This document shows, piece after piece, positions 17,641-27,820 of a stretch of DNA of 37,982 nucleotides (position 1 is its first letter; the number at the start of each line of letters is the position of its first letter). Where the stretch lies: positions 1-37,982 of the forward strand of contig SCUS01000086.1 of the NCBI GenBank assembly GCA_004297725.1, in the 5' to 3' direction. This stretch comes from Myxococcaceae bacterium (lineage in GTDB: Bacteria; Myxococcota_A; Polyangia; Polyangiales; Ga0077539). The notes beneath the pieces were generated by a model. It had not been told where the DNA came from. It saw only the letters and a list, made by a program, of their open reading frames with translations, and searched no databases. Made by a program: the position numbers and the translations under genes.

Positions 17641-17680
17641 ACCAGAGGCCGTCTCGCGGTGTAGCGAAACGGCCTCTGGT
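17641..17680 (-). terminator. Strong hairpin downstream of tRNA-Ala (probable terminator)
   Basis: 17-nt arms (17641-17657 and 17664-17680) around a 6-nt loop. The only non-Watson-Crick position is C-A on the plus strand but G-U on the minus strand, so the stem is fully paired only in minus-strand RNA, the tRNA transcript. No strong U-tract follows. Confidence 0.65.
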
Positions 17681-17686
17681 GCTTTG

Positions 17687-17759
<73 letters not shown>

Positions 17760-17774
17760 GTTTCAGGGAGGCGC

Positions 17775-17803
17775 AATAAACTCGATCCTCGGATGGGAGT
17801 CAA
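17775..17803 (-). promoter_or_regulatory. Promoter of tRNA-Ala
   Basis: TTGACT (17803-17798), a 17-nt spacer, then TTTATT (17780-17775), with an A/T run (17811-17826) upstream that could act as an UP element. The start would be about 8 nt before the tRNA. This is the most canonical sigma70 promoter in the window. Confidence 0.75.
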
Positions 17804-17871
17804 GCGGGTCTTTCAAAAAATATCACCCGCGCCCCCGGAGAGGGTCTTACCAGGGCGCCCGCGGGCGGCTA

Positions 17872-17884
17872 TGTCCCGGGGACA
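17872..17884. promoter_or_regulatory. Palindromic operator-like site before the glutaryl-CoA dehydrogenase gene
   Basis: TGTCCC-G-GGGACA is a perfect 6+1+6 inverted repeat 6 nt upstream of a -10-like TAGCTT (17891-17896). It would sit between -35 and -10, the usual place for a repressor. The bound factor is unknown. Confidence 0.4.
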
Positions 17885-17918
17885 GTGTGCTAGCTTGCCG
17901 CGCACTGAGAGGTGCTGA

Positions 17919-19097
17919 ATGTCCGTGGATTTCTACGATCTCAATGAGCTGCTGACCGAAGAAGAGCGGATGGTCCGCGACACCGTGCGGGCCTTCGTCG
18001 ACGCGAAGATCCTCCCGACGATCTCCCACCACTACGAGGCCGGTACCTTCCCGACCGAGCTGATCCCCGAGTTCGGGCGGCTCGGGCTGCTGGGCTCCAA
18101 CCTCCACGGCTACGGCTGCCCGGGCATGGGCGACATCGCCTACGGCATCGTGGCGCAGGAGCTGGAGCGAGGCGACTCGGGCATCCGCTCGTTCTGCTCG
18201 GTGCAGAGCTCGCTGGTGATGTGGCCGATCTACACCTACGGCACCGAGGAGCAGAAGAACACCTGGCTCCCGAGGCTCGCCACCGGCGAGGCCGTCGGCT
18301 GCTTCGGCCTCACGGAGCCCGACTTCGGATCGAACCCCGGCGGGATGATCACCCGCGCCGAGCGCACCGCCACGGGCTTCGTGCTCAACGGCACCAAGCG
18401 CTGGATCACCAACGGCAACCTCGCGGACGTGGCCATCATCTGGGCCAAGCTCGACGGGGTCATCCGCGGCTTCGTGGTCGACACCAAGACCCCGGGCTTC
18501 ACGGCGCAGAAGATCGAGCGGAAGTTCTCGCTGCGGGCCTCGGTCACCAGCGAGCTCATCCTCGAGGACGTGCACGTCCCCGAGTCGGCGATCTTCCCGG
18601 ACATCAAGGGCCTGAAGGGCCCCCTCGGGTGCCTCACCCAGGCGCGCTACGGCATCGCCTGGGGCGCCATCGGCGCGGCCGAGGCGTGCTTCGACTGCGC
18701 GGTCGACTATGCCAAGAACCGGGTGCAGTTCTCCCGGCCCATCGCGGGCTACCAGCTGGTGCAGGCGAAGTTCGCCGACATGCTGACGGAGATCACCAAG
18801 GCCAAGCTGGTCGCGTGGCGCCTGGGCAAGCTCAAGGAGGCCAAGAAGATGACCCCGGGGCAGGTGTCGCTCGCCAAGCGCAACAACGTGCACATGGCCC
18901 TCGAGGCCGCGCGCAAGTGCCGCGACATCCTCGGCGGCAACGGGATCACCTACGAGTACCCCATCGCGCGCCACCTGATGAACCTCGAGACGGTCATCAC
19001 CTATGAGGGAACGCACGACATCCACACCCTGGTGCTGGGCCAGGAAGTGACCGGAATCCCCGCCTACGACGCCGGTCCGGTGCCCGTCCGGGGCTGA
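17919..19097 (+). CDS. gcdH: Glutaryl-CoA dehydrogenase (acyl-CoA dehydrogenase family)
   Basis: 392 residues, family length. It resembles glutaryl-CoA dehydrogenase more than other acyl-CoA dehydrogenases: SVQSSLVMWPIYTYGTEEQK, GCFGLTEPDFGSNPGGM, KFSLRASVTSELIL, ARYGIAWGAIGAAE, ADMLTEITKAKL and LGGNGITYEYPIARHLMNLE. The C-terminal TYEGTHDIHTLVLGQ carries the expected catalytic base, Glu363. The FAD enzyme oxidises and decarboxylates glutaryl-CoA to crotonyl-CoA in lysine/tryptophan degradation. ATG 17919 is preceded by GAGAGGTG, a usable ribosome binding site, and by a palindrome-marked promoter region. typA follows 58 nt later with its own -10-like site. Confidence 0.92.
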   Translation: MSVDFYDLNELLTEEERMVRDTVRAFVDAKILPTISHHYEAGTFPTELIPEFGRLGLLGSNLHGYGCPGMGDIAYGIVAQELERGDSGIRSFCSVQSSLVMWPIYTYGTEEQKNTWLPRLATGEAVGCFGLTEPDFGSNPGGMITRAERTATGFVLNGTKRWITNGNLADVAIIWAKLDGVIRGFVVDTKTPGFTAQKIERKFSLRASVTSELILEDVHVPESAIFPDIKGLKGPLGCLTQARYGIAWGAIGAAEACFDCAVDYAKNRVQFSRPIAGYQLVQAKFADMLTEITKAKLVAWRLGKLKEAKKMTPGQVSLAKRNNVHMALEAARKCRDILGGNGITYEYPIARHLMNLETVITYEGTHDIHTLVLGQEVTGIPAYDAGPVPVRG

Positions 19098-19139
19098 GCA
19101 TTCTCCGTACCGGGCATCGACCCGCCGCGCGCGTCGTGG

Positions 19140-19145
19140 TAGGGC
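19140..19145 (+). promoter_or_regulatory. Putative -10 (TAGGGC) for typA
   Basis: TAGGGC lies 10 nt before ATG 19156, in the short gap after the dehydrogenase gene. The last position is C rather than T, so this is a weaker member of the set. Confidence 0.25.
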
Positions 19146-19155
19146 GCCGCCCTCA

Positions 19156-20976
<1,821 letters not shown>

Positions 20977-20996
20977 CCTCTCCCCCCCATCGCAGG

Positions 20997-21036
20997 TTCA
21001 CCTGCGCAGGTGAAGTGATTCACCCGCGCAGGTGAA
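20997..21036. terminator. Nested palindromic hairpin between convergent typA and a lipoprotein gene
   Basis: Two 18-bp palindromes in tandem (20997-21014 perfect, TTCACCTGCGCAGGTGAA; 21019-21036 one change), spaced by GTGA. Together they also fold as one hairpin: 11 bp, one mismatch, 6 bp and a 4-nt loop. The mismatch is A-C in plus-strand RNA and U-G in minus-strand RNA; the plus loop is the GNRA-type GUGA. Probably a bidirectional terminator; no U-tract. Confidence 0.6.
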
Positions 21037-21052
21037 GCGACGCCACCGCCGC

Positions 21053-22513
21053 CTATGGCGGGATCGACTCGCAGCGCCCGGTGGCCGTCGCGCACACCAG
21101 CGGCTCGCAGCAGTCGGCGTCCGTCCGGCACGCGCCGCAAGATCCGCCCACGCAGCCCTGGCTCGCGCGGCACGTTCCGCAGCGGCGACACGCCGTGGGC
21201 GTCGGCTCGTCGGGGCAGTCGTCGCCCGCCCGCAGGATCGAGCGGTCGTAGTGCACGTCGAGGTCGCCGCCGGTGATGATGTTCTGCGCGAAGAGCGAGC
21301 CGTGGAGGTTCATGTACCCGGCGATGGTGACCGCCGCGCGCGGGGCGTACACGTTGCCCACGAAGCGCGACGCGCCCAGCAGCGTGAACCCCCGGTCGCC
21401 GCCGATGTAGATGCGCACGCCCGACGGGCGGCTCGCTCCGCCCATGCGGAGGTATCCCGCGCCCAGCACGGACCCGGCGATGAAGACGTCGAGCTCGCCG
21501 CGCGGGCCGAGCTGCACGTCGAAGAAGCCGCCGAGGTCGAAGTCGCCGCCGATGAAGAGCGCCGTGCGGCCCTCCACCCTCAGCTCGATGCTGCCGAGGC
21601 CCGCCACGCGCTCGGCGTAGAAGCGACCGCAGGGGAGCGTGGTGACCTGACGGCCGATCACGGCGTTGAAGCGCGTCGGGTCGAAGGCGGCGTCGGCGTT
21701 GTCGTTGCGCCCCTGGGCGTCGCGCACGGCCGCGCCCACGTCGAAGATCTCCCCCGCCCCGCACGCGCACGGCGGGTCGACGGTGACCGACCCGGTGGAG
21801 CGCCGACCGTCGACGCGGATCACCCCGAGCGCGAGCGCTCCGCTCTGGTGCAGCAGGTCGCCGCGCACCCGCATCGGGCCGAGGGCGGTGATGTTGCTGC
21901 GGATGCGGGAGTTGCGCGCGACGTCGAGGGTGCCGACCACCTCCAGCGGGCCGCCGAGGTTGAAGTCGCCGTCGAGGCTGTGCGCCCCGACGAGGCGCAG
22001 CGGCGCGATGCCCGACATGGAGAGCGTGTCGCCGATCTGGCTGTAGCCCACGATGGAGTAGTTGCCGTTGACCCCCACCGCGCCGCCCCGCTCGCGGCCC
22101 ATCATCCCCCGCGCGGAGTCGTAGGAGTCCGTGCGGAGGAAGCCCGCGAGGCCGAGGTTGTTGCAACTGCAGAGCGAGTAGCGGAACACCGTCTCCGCGA
22201 GCCGGCCCGCGCAGCGCGTCGCCCCAGGCGCGCCCACCGTCACCGGCGGCCCGGACCCCTCGCAGAACATCGCGCGGCTGACCTCCGGCGCGTCGGGCCC
22301 GGCGTCGGCGGGCTCCGGGGGGACGTCCGCGGGCGGCAGGTCGAGGGCGCCCACGTCGAAGGCAGGGAGCGAGGCATCCAGGCGCGCGGGACCCGCGTCC
22401 GTGGGAGCGCGGCCGGCGTCGGGCTCCACCACGAGGGTCTCCTCCGCGGCGCAGCCGAGGGCGACGAGCCCGAGCGACAATTGGACGATGGAGCGAACCT
22501 TGAAAAAGGTCAT
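21053..22513 (-). CDS. Surface lipoprotein with beta-helix-like 'polymer-forming' region and Cys-rich tail
   Basis: 486 residues. The signal peptide ends ..GLVALGC (Cys21). Residues 25-80 are an Asp/Ala/Pro linker (DAGPARLDAS..DLPPADVPPEPADAG). Residues 115-420 are short, Gly-rich repeating beta segments (GDFNLGGPLEVVGTLDVARNS, FIGGDFDLGGFFDV, NVYAPRAAVTIAGYMNLHGS), like the polymer-forming or DUF7305-type domains seen on pilus-associated and surface proteins. The last 45 residues hold a dense Cys cluster (CRRCGTCRASQGCVGGSCGACR). AGAGGG about 6 nt before ATG 22513 is a ribosome binding site, with -10-like TAACGT about 31 nt upstream. Surface structural role inferred. Confidence 0.8.
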   Translation of the reverse strand: MTFFKVRSIVQLSLGLVALGCAAEETLVVEPDAGRAPTDAGPARLDASLPAFDVGALDLPPADVPPEPADAGPDAPEVSRAMFCEGSGPPVTVGAPGATRCAGRLAETVFRYSLCSCNNLGLAGFLRTDSYDSARGMMGRERGGAVGVNGNYSIVGYSQIGDTLSMSGIAPLRLVGAHSLDGDFNLGGPLEVVGTLDVARNSRIRSNITALGPMRVRGDLLHQSGALALGVIRVDGRRSTGSVTVDPPCACGAGEIFDVGAAVRDAQGRNDNADAAFDPTRFNAVIGRQVTTLPCGRFYAERVAGLGSIELRVEGRTALFIGGDFDLGGFFDVQLGPRGELDVFIAGSVLGAGYLRMGGASRPSGVRIYIGGDRGFTLLGASRFVGNVYAPRAAVTIAGYMNLHGSLFAQNIITGGDLDVHYDRSILRAGDDCPDEPTPTACRRCGTCRASQGCVGGSCGACRTDADCCEPLVCATATGRCESIPP

Positions 22514-22576
22514 GAGGGCCCTCTGCCGCCACCCGGCCCGGACGACGTTACACCCCTCGGGGGGTCCGTGTGGCGC

Positions 22577-22582
22577 TAGGCT
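22577..22582 (+). promoter_or_regulatory. Putative -10 (TAGGCT) for the helicase gene
   Basis: TAGGCT lies 8 nt before GTG 22591 and downstream of the alternative GTG at 22570. If it is the real -10, the start must be 22591. Confidence 0.4.
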
Positions 22583-22590
22583 ACGGCGCC

Positions 22591-24528
22591 GTGATCGACC
22601 TGCATGATGAGCTCTCGCGCCTCTCCCGCGCGTGGATCGCCGAGCGCGACGCCGCCCGCGTCCGCTACGCGGAGGAGCGCACCAACACCACCCTCGCGGA
22701 GCGCGTCGAGGCCCGCATCGCCCTGCGCAACCTCACCCTCGACGAGGCGCTGCCCGCCCCGGGAGAGCGGGTGCTGCTGTGGTTTCGCCCCGAGCGCGGC
22801 ACCAACCTACGGGACCTGCGGCTCGGGCCGGGCGATCCGGTGCTGCTCTGGCGGACGCAGCCCGACGAGCCCGGGGCCGTGCACGGCGTGCTGGCGAGGC
22901 GCAGCCCCGACCGCGTCGGCGTGATGATCTCCGACGACTCCCGCGACGACCTCTGGGACGCCGGCTGGAGGCTCGACCGCGAGGCCCCGGAGGTCACCTT
23001 CGCGCGAGGCCGCGACGCCCTCCAGGCCGCCGCCGCGGCGCCGCCCAAGAGCGTCGACTGGCAGCGGCTCAACCTGCTCTTCGGGCTGAGCGCTCCGCCG
23101 CGCAACCAGCACCCGGTGCCGGTGGAGGAGTGGTTCGACGAGGGCCTCGAGGAGGACCAGCGGGACGCCGTGCGGCGGGCCCTGGGGCAGGACCTCTCGC
23201 TGGTGCTGGGTCCGCCGGGGACGGGGAAGACCCGGACGCTCGCGGAGCTGGTGCGGCAGTCGGTGGCGAGGGGAGAGCGGGTGCTGGTGACCGCGGCGAG
23301 CCACACCGCGGTGGACAACCTCGCCGAGCGACTCGTTCGGGCGGGCGTGAAGCTGGTGCGCATCGGGCACCCGGCGAGGGTGTCGCCCGAGATGGAGGAG
23401 CACACGCTCGACTCGCTGCTCGAGCGCAGCGACGCGGCGGGCCTCGCGAGGGGGTGGATCCGCGAGGCCGAGGCGATGCGGCAGAAGCTGCGGCAGCGGG
23501 AGAAGCGCAAGGCCACGACCTGGGCCGAGCGCCGGGAGGTGATGGGCGAGATCAACGGGTTCTACGCGAGCGCCAAGCGGGCGACGCGCGACGCGCAGCG
23601 GGGAATCCTCGACGGGGCCCCGGTGATCGCGGTGACCGCGGCGGGCTCGGAGTCGTGGCAGATCGCCGGGCAGCGCTTCGACCGGGTGGTGCTCGACGAG
23701 GCCACGCAGGCGCCCGACCCGATCGCGCTGGTGGCGCTGCAGCAGGCGCCGTGGGCCGTGCTGGCGGGCGATCCGCACCAGCTCCCGCCGACGGTGATCG
23801 GCGAGGAGGCCGAGGCCCTGGGGCTGAGCGAGACCTTCTTCGAGCGCCTCGCGGCGGGGCCGCACGCGGCGGAGCTGGTGACGCTGCTGAGGGTGCAGCA
23901 CAGGATGCACGAGGCGCTGATGGCCTACCCCAACGCTGCTACCTACGGGGGAGCGCTGAGGGCCTCGCCGGAGGTCGCGAAGGCCCTGCTCACCGAGGTC
24001 GAGGGCGTGAGGGAAGACCCTTCGAGGGCGGGTCCCTTCGTGCTGCTGGACGCGGTGGGCAGAGGCTGGGAGGAGGAGCGAGAGGGGGAGGACCCGAGCA
24101 CGCGCAACCCGGGCAACGCCGTGCGCATCGTGGCGGAGGTGAGGCGGCTGGTGTCGCGGGGGGTGGCGCCCGAGGACATCGGGGTGATCACGCCCTACCA
24201 GGCGCAGGTGAGGTTGATCCGCGACGGGCTGGTCGACCTGCTCGACCGGGGGCTGGAGGTGAGCTCGGTGGACGGCTTCCAGGGCAGGGAGAAGCTGGTC
24301 ATCGTGGTCGACCTGGTGCGCAGCAACGACGAGGGGGAGATCGGCTTCCTGCGCGACGTGCGGCGGATGAACGTGGCGCTGACCCGGGCGAAGCGCTGGA
24401 TGATGGTGCTGGGCGACGGGGCGCTGATGGCGAGGCACCGGTACTACAAGGGCCTGCTGGAGCACGCGGAGACCACCGGCGCGTGGCTGAGCGCGTGGGC
24501 CGACGAGGGCGAGGCGCTGGAGGGGTGA
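22591..24528 (+). CDS. Superfamily 1 DNA/RNA helicase (Upf1/IGHMBP2-like)
   Basis: 645 residues from GTG 22591; a GTG at 22570 would add 7. All SF1B motifs are visible (numbered from 22591): an N-terminal helical/beta-barrel region (1-180), Q-like motif DEGLEEDQRDAV, Walker A GPPGTGKT (207-214), Ia TAASHTAVDNL, Walker B/II DEATQ (369-373), III GDPHQLPP, IV LRVQHRMHEAL, V SVDGFQGREKLVIVV and VI MNVALTRAKR. The order matches AAA_11/AAA_12 5'-to-3' helicases such as IGHMBP2 and Upf1; bacterial versions act on DNA or RNA and are mostly uncharacterised. Stand-alone gene, divergent from the lipoprotein at 22513; a nuclease domain is not seen. Confidence 0.9.
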   Translation: MIDLHDELSRLSRAWIAERDAARVRYAEERTNTTLAERVEARIALRNLTLDEALPAPGERVLLWFRPERGTNLRDLRLGPGDPVLLWRTQPDEPGAVHGVLARRSPDRVGVMISDDSRDDLWDAGWRLDREAPEVTFARGRDALQAAAAAPPKSVDWQRLNLLFGLSAPPRNQHPVPVEEWFDEGLEEDQRDAVRRALGQDLSLVLGPPGTGKTRTLAELVRQSVARGERVLVTAASHTAVDNLAERLVRAGVKLVRIGHPARVSPEMEEHTLDSLLERSDAAGLARGWIREAEAMRQKLRQREKRKATTWAERREVMGEINGFYASAKRATRDAQRGILDGAPVIAVTAAGSESWQIAGQRFDRVVLDEATQAPDPIALVALQQAPWAVLAGDPHQLPPTVIGEEAEALGLSETFFERLAAGPHAAELVTLLRVQHRMHEALMAYPNAATYGGALRASPEVAKALLTEVEGVREDPSRAGPFVLLDAVGRGWEEEREGEDPSTRNPGNAVRIVAEVRRLVSRGVAPEDIGVITPYQAQVRLIRDGLVDLLDRGLEVSSVDGFQGREKLVIVVDLVRSNDEGEIGFLRDVRRMNVALTRAKRWMMVLGDGALMARHRYYKGLLEHAETTGAWLSAWADEGEALEG

Positions 24529-24576
24529 TCGGGCGCGTCGCATCAACGTGCGATCGCGACGGGGCGCGCTCGCCGA

Positions 24577-24582
24577 TAGCAT
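24577..24582 (+). promoter_or_regulatory. Putative -10 (TAGCAT) for the MYXO-CTERM protein gene
   Basis: CGATAGCATCGCGCC runs straight into ATG 24589, so the hexamer is only 6 nt from the start. This predicts a leaderless transcript. Confidence 0.45.
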
Positions 24583-24588
24583 CGCGCC

Positions 24589-27500
24589 ATGAGGCGGGTG
24601 TGCATCGCGGTCGGGGCGCTGTGGGGGATCGGCTGCTCGGGGGAGGCGGTTCCGGTGACGGAGGCGCCGAGGGGGGCGGTCGCGGAGGTCGACCTCGGGG
24701 CCGTGGTGCGCCGCGCCCGGAGGGCCTTCCATCGACGTGACGCCGAGCTGGTCGCCGACCTCGGGGCCGTCGTGGTGCGCGCGGAGGGTGACGCCGTCGC
24801 GGTGACCCCGCTGGGGAGCGGCGACGACCCGGCCACCCTCGTCCCGGTGACCTTCCGCACCGCCCTGCTGGGGGGCGAGGCGGTCGCTCCCTCGTCGCTC
24901 TCGGTCGACGCGGAGGGCTGCGTCGCGAGGGTCGCGGGCGAGGCCGTCGAGCGATGGTGCGGCCGGGAGGACGGCGTCGAGCAGTCGTGGCGCTTCGACC
25001 GACGACCGCGGGGAGCGGGCGACCTGGAGGTGAGGGTGAGCGTCGACGCCGAGCGGGTCGCCGAGACCGCGACTGGGCTGCACCTGCGGGAGCGCGGCGG
25101 AGGGAGGCTCCTGCGCTATGGGCACGGCGTCTGGGTGGGGGCCGACGGGCGGCGGGTCGAGGTGCCCTCGCGCTGGGTCGACGGGGCGGTGGTGCTACGG
25201 GTCCCCGCGGCGGCGGTGGCGGAGGCGGCGTACCCGGCGGTGCTCGATCCGGTGCTGTCGCCCGAGCGCGACGTCGACGCGCCGGTCGCGGGAGGCGCGG
25301 GCACCGAGCAGGGGGGAGCGGCCTCGGCCTTCGACGGAGAGAACTTCCTGGTGGTGTGGACCGACCGGCGACCGAGCCGCGGAGGCACGGGCATCTGGGG
25401 CGCGCGGGTGACCCCCGCGGGCGCGGTGCTCGATCCGGTGGGGCGAGAGCTCACCACGCTGCATCCGAGGGTGGGCAACCTCCGGCTCGCCTGGGACGGC
25501 GCCCACTACCTCCTCGCCTGGAGCGACAACCGCGAAGACACGCTCGGAGGCGACGCCTTCGTGGCGCGCATCACCCGAGACGGGACCTGCCTCGACCCCG
25601 ATGGGGTGCTCGCCGCGAGGGCGCTCAACATCCAAGCGCCGGTGGGGCTGAGCGCGTCGCCCGCGCATCGCGCGCTGGTCTACTTCGACCAGCGGAGGAG
25701 CAACCAGATCTTCGCCACGCGCCTCGACGCGGAGGGGCGGGCGCTCGATCCGGCGGGTGTTCCCGTGTCGATCTCGGGGAGCGTCTACGACGCCAGCGCG
25801 GCCTCGAACGGCGCGGTGACCCTGGTGACCTGGCGGCAGAACGTCGGCACCCGCAACCGGGCGCACATCGCCCTGCTCGACGGCGCGACGCCTCGCTTCG
25901 ACCGGGAGCTCACCACCGCCTCGGACGCCATGACCTCGCCGAGGGTCGCCTTCGACGGCACCAACTTCATCGTCGCGTGGATCGACGGCCGCGCCGGGGG
26001 GATCAACGGCCGGGTGTACGCCGCGCGGGTGAGCCCTGCGGGCGCGGTGCTCGACGCGAGCGGCGTCGCGGTCTCCGAGGCGATGGTGCACGTCAGCCTC
26101 GACCTCGCCTGCTCGGGGGGGAGGTGCACGGCGGTGACCACCAGCGCCACGACCGGTCCCTATGCGCCGTGGTCGTGGAGCTTCGGGTCGTCGCCCATCG
26201 TCCCCCCGGCGATGGGGACGCGACTCTCGACGGACCCGCTCAGCCCGACGGCCCTGGTCGCTGGGGGAGGCACCACGCTGGCGCTCCTCGACGGGCCCTC
26301 GTCGGGGTGGCTGACGGACGTCCGGGCGCTGCGGCTCGGCGCGGCGGGGCTACCCCTCGAGGCGGCTCCCTTCACGGTGTCGACCGCGGCCAACATGCAG
26401 TGGCGCCCGGCGGCGGCCTCGTCGGGCTCGGCGCACCTGGTGGTCTGGGAGGACTACCGCCGCGCGACCGGGAGCGTGGTGCGAGGGGCGCGGGTGTCGT
26501 CGGCGGGCGAGGTGCTCGACCCGATGGGCATCGCGCTCTCCACGGGCGCGTCGCCCGCGGTGTCTCCGTCGGTGGACTGGGACGGCGCGCGGTGGTTCGT
26601 GACCTGGGCGAGCGCGGGTCGGGTCGAGGGCGTGCGCGTGGGAGCGGACGGCGTGGTGCAGGGAGCGCCGACCACGGTGGCGACGGTGGGGGGCTTTCTG
26701 GAGGAGCCTCCGAGGGTGGCCGCGTCGGCGACGCAGCACCTGGTGGTGTGGTCCTCGAGGCCGCCGAAGATGCAGCGGGTGATCGCGGCGCAGCGGGTGG
26801 GCTTCGACGGAGCGACCTCGGGGGGCGTGATCGCGGTGTCGCCCGCGGGCGTGACGACGTCGGGGCCGGCCGTGGCCTCGGACGGGGACGGCTTCCTGGT
26901 GGCGTGGAGCACCGGCGACCTGGTGGCGGCGAGGGTGTCGTTCGCGGGGGCGGTGCTCGACCCGGCGGGGATCACCGTGAGCGCGGCGACCGGCGCCCAG
27001 CGTGAGCCCGCGGTGGCGTGGCACGGCGGCGGGTGGTCGCTCGTGTGGACCGACGGACGCGCGGCGCCTTCGACGGAGCTTTGGGGGGCGAGGCTGTCGC
27101 CCGCGGGGATGGTGGCGCTGACCGAGCGGCGCATCGGAACGGGTCCGGCGAGCGCGTCGTCGCCCGCGGTGGCGGCGCGAGGCGACACGATGGTCGCGGC
27201 GTGGGTGAGCGCGGTGACCGGGGCGATGGACGTCCGCGCGGGGAGGCTCGGCGTCGACCTGGCGGCGGCCGACGACGCGGGGGTGTTCGCCGTCGCCGAC
27301 GGGCTGCGAGAGGAGCGGGCGCCCGCGGTGTCCATCGACGATCGCGGCTGCGCGCTCTACGCGTATGAGCGCTTCGATCCGGCGCAGCCCTACGGCATCG
27401 ACCGGGTACGGCTTCGGGTGGAGTGCTACACGCCGCCCGCCGACGCGGGGGTGGCGCTCGACGCCGCGACCGCCGACGTGCTCGATGCGACGGCCGCGGA

Positions 27501-27813
27501 AGATGTTCCGGTGAGCATGGACGTCTCCGCGAACATGGACGTGCCGTTGGTGACGGACGTCCCGGTGGTGACCGATGTGCCGACGGTGACCGATGTGCCG
27601 ACGGTGACTGACGTGCCGACGGTGACCGACGTAGGCGGTCCGACGGACGCGGGCGCTCGGACGGATGCGGGGGCTCCTCGCGAGTCGGGCTGGGGAGGGC
27701 GGTGGCCGAGGTGCTCGTGCGGGGTGGTCGGCCTCGGAGGGAGCGGTCAGGCCGCGACGGGGCTGCTCCTCGTCGCGGCGCTGTCTTCGGTGCGCCGACG
27801 TCGGCGGGTCTGA
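24589..27813 (+). CDS. Large repeat surface protein with possible lipobox and C-terminal MYXO-CTERM anchor
   Basis: 1074 residues. The N-terminus (MRRVCIAVGALWGIGCSG) looks like a short lipoprotein signal (Cys16), though the -3 residue is Gly. Residues 240-930 are imperfect 45-60-residue beta repeats of the type FDGxNFxVVWxDxR...VWGARVxPxGxVLDPxGxxxS, resembling blades of a propeller. Then comes an Asp-Val-Pro linker with five 18-bp DNA repeats. The end (CSCGVVGLGG..AATGLLLVAALSSVRRRRRV) matches the MYXO-CTERM layout: Cys motif, hydrophobic helix, Arg cluster. That signal is trimmed by a membrane protease and leaves the protein surface-anchored in myxobacteria. Either terminus could anchor it. 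It ends 7 nt from the convergent gene. Confidence 0.87.
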   Translation: MRRVCIAVGALWGIGCSGEAVPVTEAPRGAVAEVDLGAVVRRARRAFHRRDAELVADLGAVVVRAEGDAVAVTPLGSGDDPATLVPVTFRTALLGGEAVAPSSLSVDAEGCVARVAGEAVERWCGREDGVEQSWRFDRRPRGAGDLEVRVSVDAERVAETATGLHLRERGGGRLLRYGHGVWVGADGRRVEVPSRWVDGAVVLRVPAAAVAEAAYPAVLDPVLSPERDVDAPVAGGAGTEQGGAASAFDGENFLVVWTDRRPSRGGTGIWGARVTPAGAVLDPVGRELTTLHPRVGNLRLAWDGAHYLLAWSDNREDTLGGDAFVARITRDGTCLDPDGVLAARALNIQAPVGLSASPAHRALVYFDQRRSNQIFATRLDAEGRALDPAGVPVSISGSVYDASAASNGAVTLVTWRQNVGTRNRAHIALLDGATPRFDRELTTASDAMTSPRVAFDGTNFIVAWIDGRAGGINGRVYAARVSPAGAVLDASGVAVSEAMVHVSLDLACSGGRCTAVTTSATTGPYAPWSWSFGSSPIVPPAMGTRLSTDPLSPTALVAGGGTTLALLDGPSSGWLTDVRALRLGAAGLPLEAAPFTVSTAANMQWRPAAASSGSAHLVVWEDYRRATGSVVRGARVSSAGEVLDPMGIALSTGASPAVSPSVDWDGARWFVTWASAGRVEGVRVGADGVVQGAPTTVATVGGFLEEPPRVAASATQHLVVWSSRPPKMQRVIAAQRVGFDGATSGGVIAVSPAGVTTSGPAVASDGDGFLVAWSTGDLVAARVSFAGAVLDPAGITVSAATGAQREPAVAWHGGGWSLVWTDGRAAPSTELWGARLSPAGMVALTERRIGTGPASASSPAVAARGDTMVAAWVSAVTGAMDVRAGRLGVDLAAADDAGVFAVADGLREERAPAVSIDDRGCALYAYERFDPAQPYGIDRVRLRVECYTPPADAGVALDAATADVLDATAAEDVPVSMDVSANMDVPLVTDVPVVTDVPTVTDVPTVTDVPTVTDVGGPTDAGARTDAGAPRESGWGGRWPRCSCGVVGLGGSGQAATGLLLVAALSSVRRRRRV
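27550..27633 (+). repeat. 18-bp tandem repeats encoding the VTDVP(V/T) linker
   Basis: About 4.7 copies of an 18-bp unit (gtgaccgatgtgccgacg and variants), in frame within the large MYXO-CTERM protein. They encode six-residue VTDVPT repeats just before the membrane anchor. Confidence 0.85.
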
Positions 27814-27820
27814 GCGCGGT

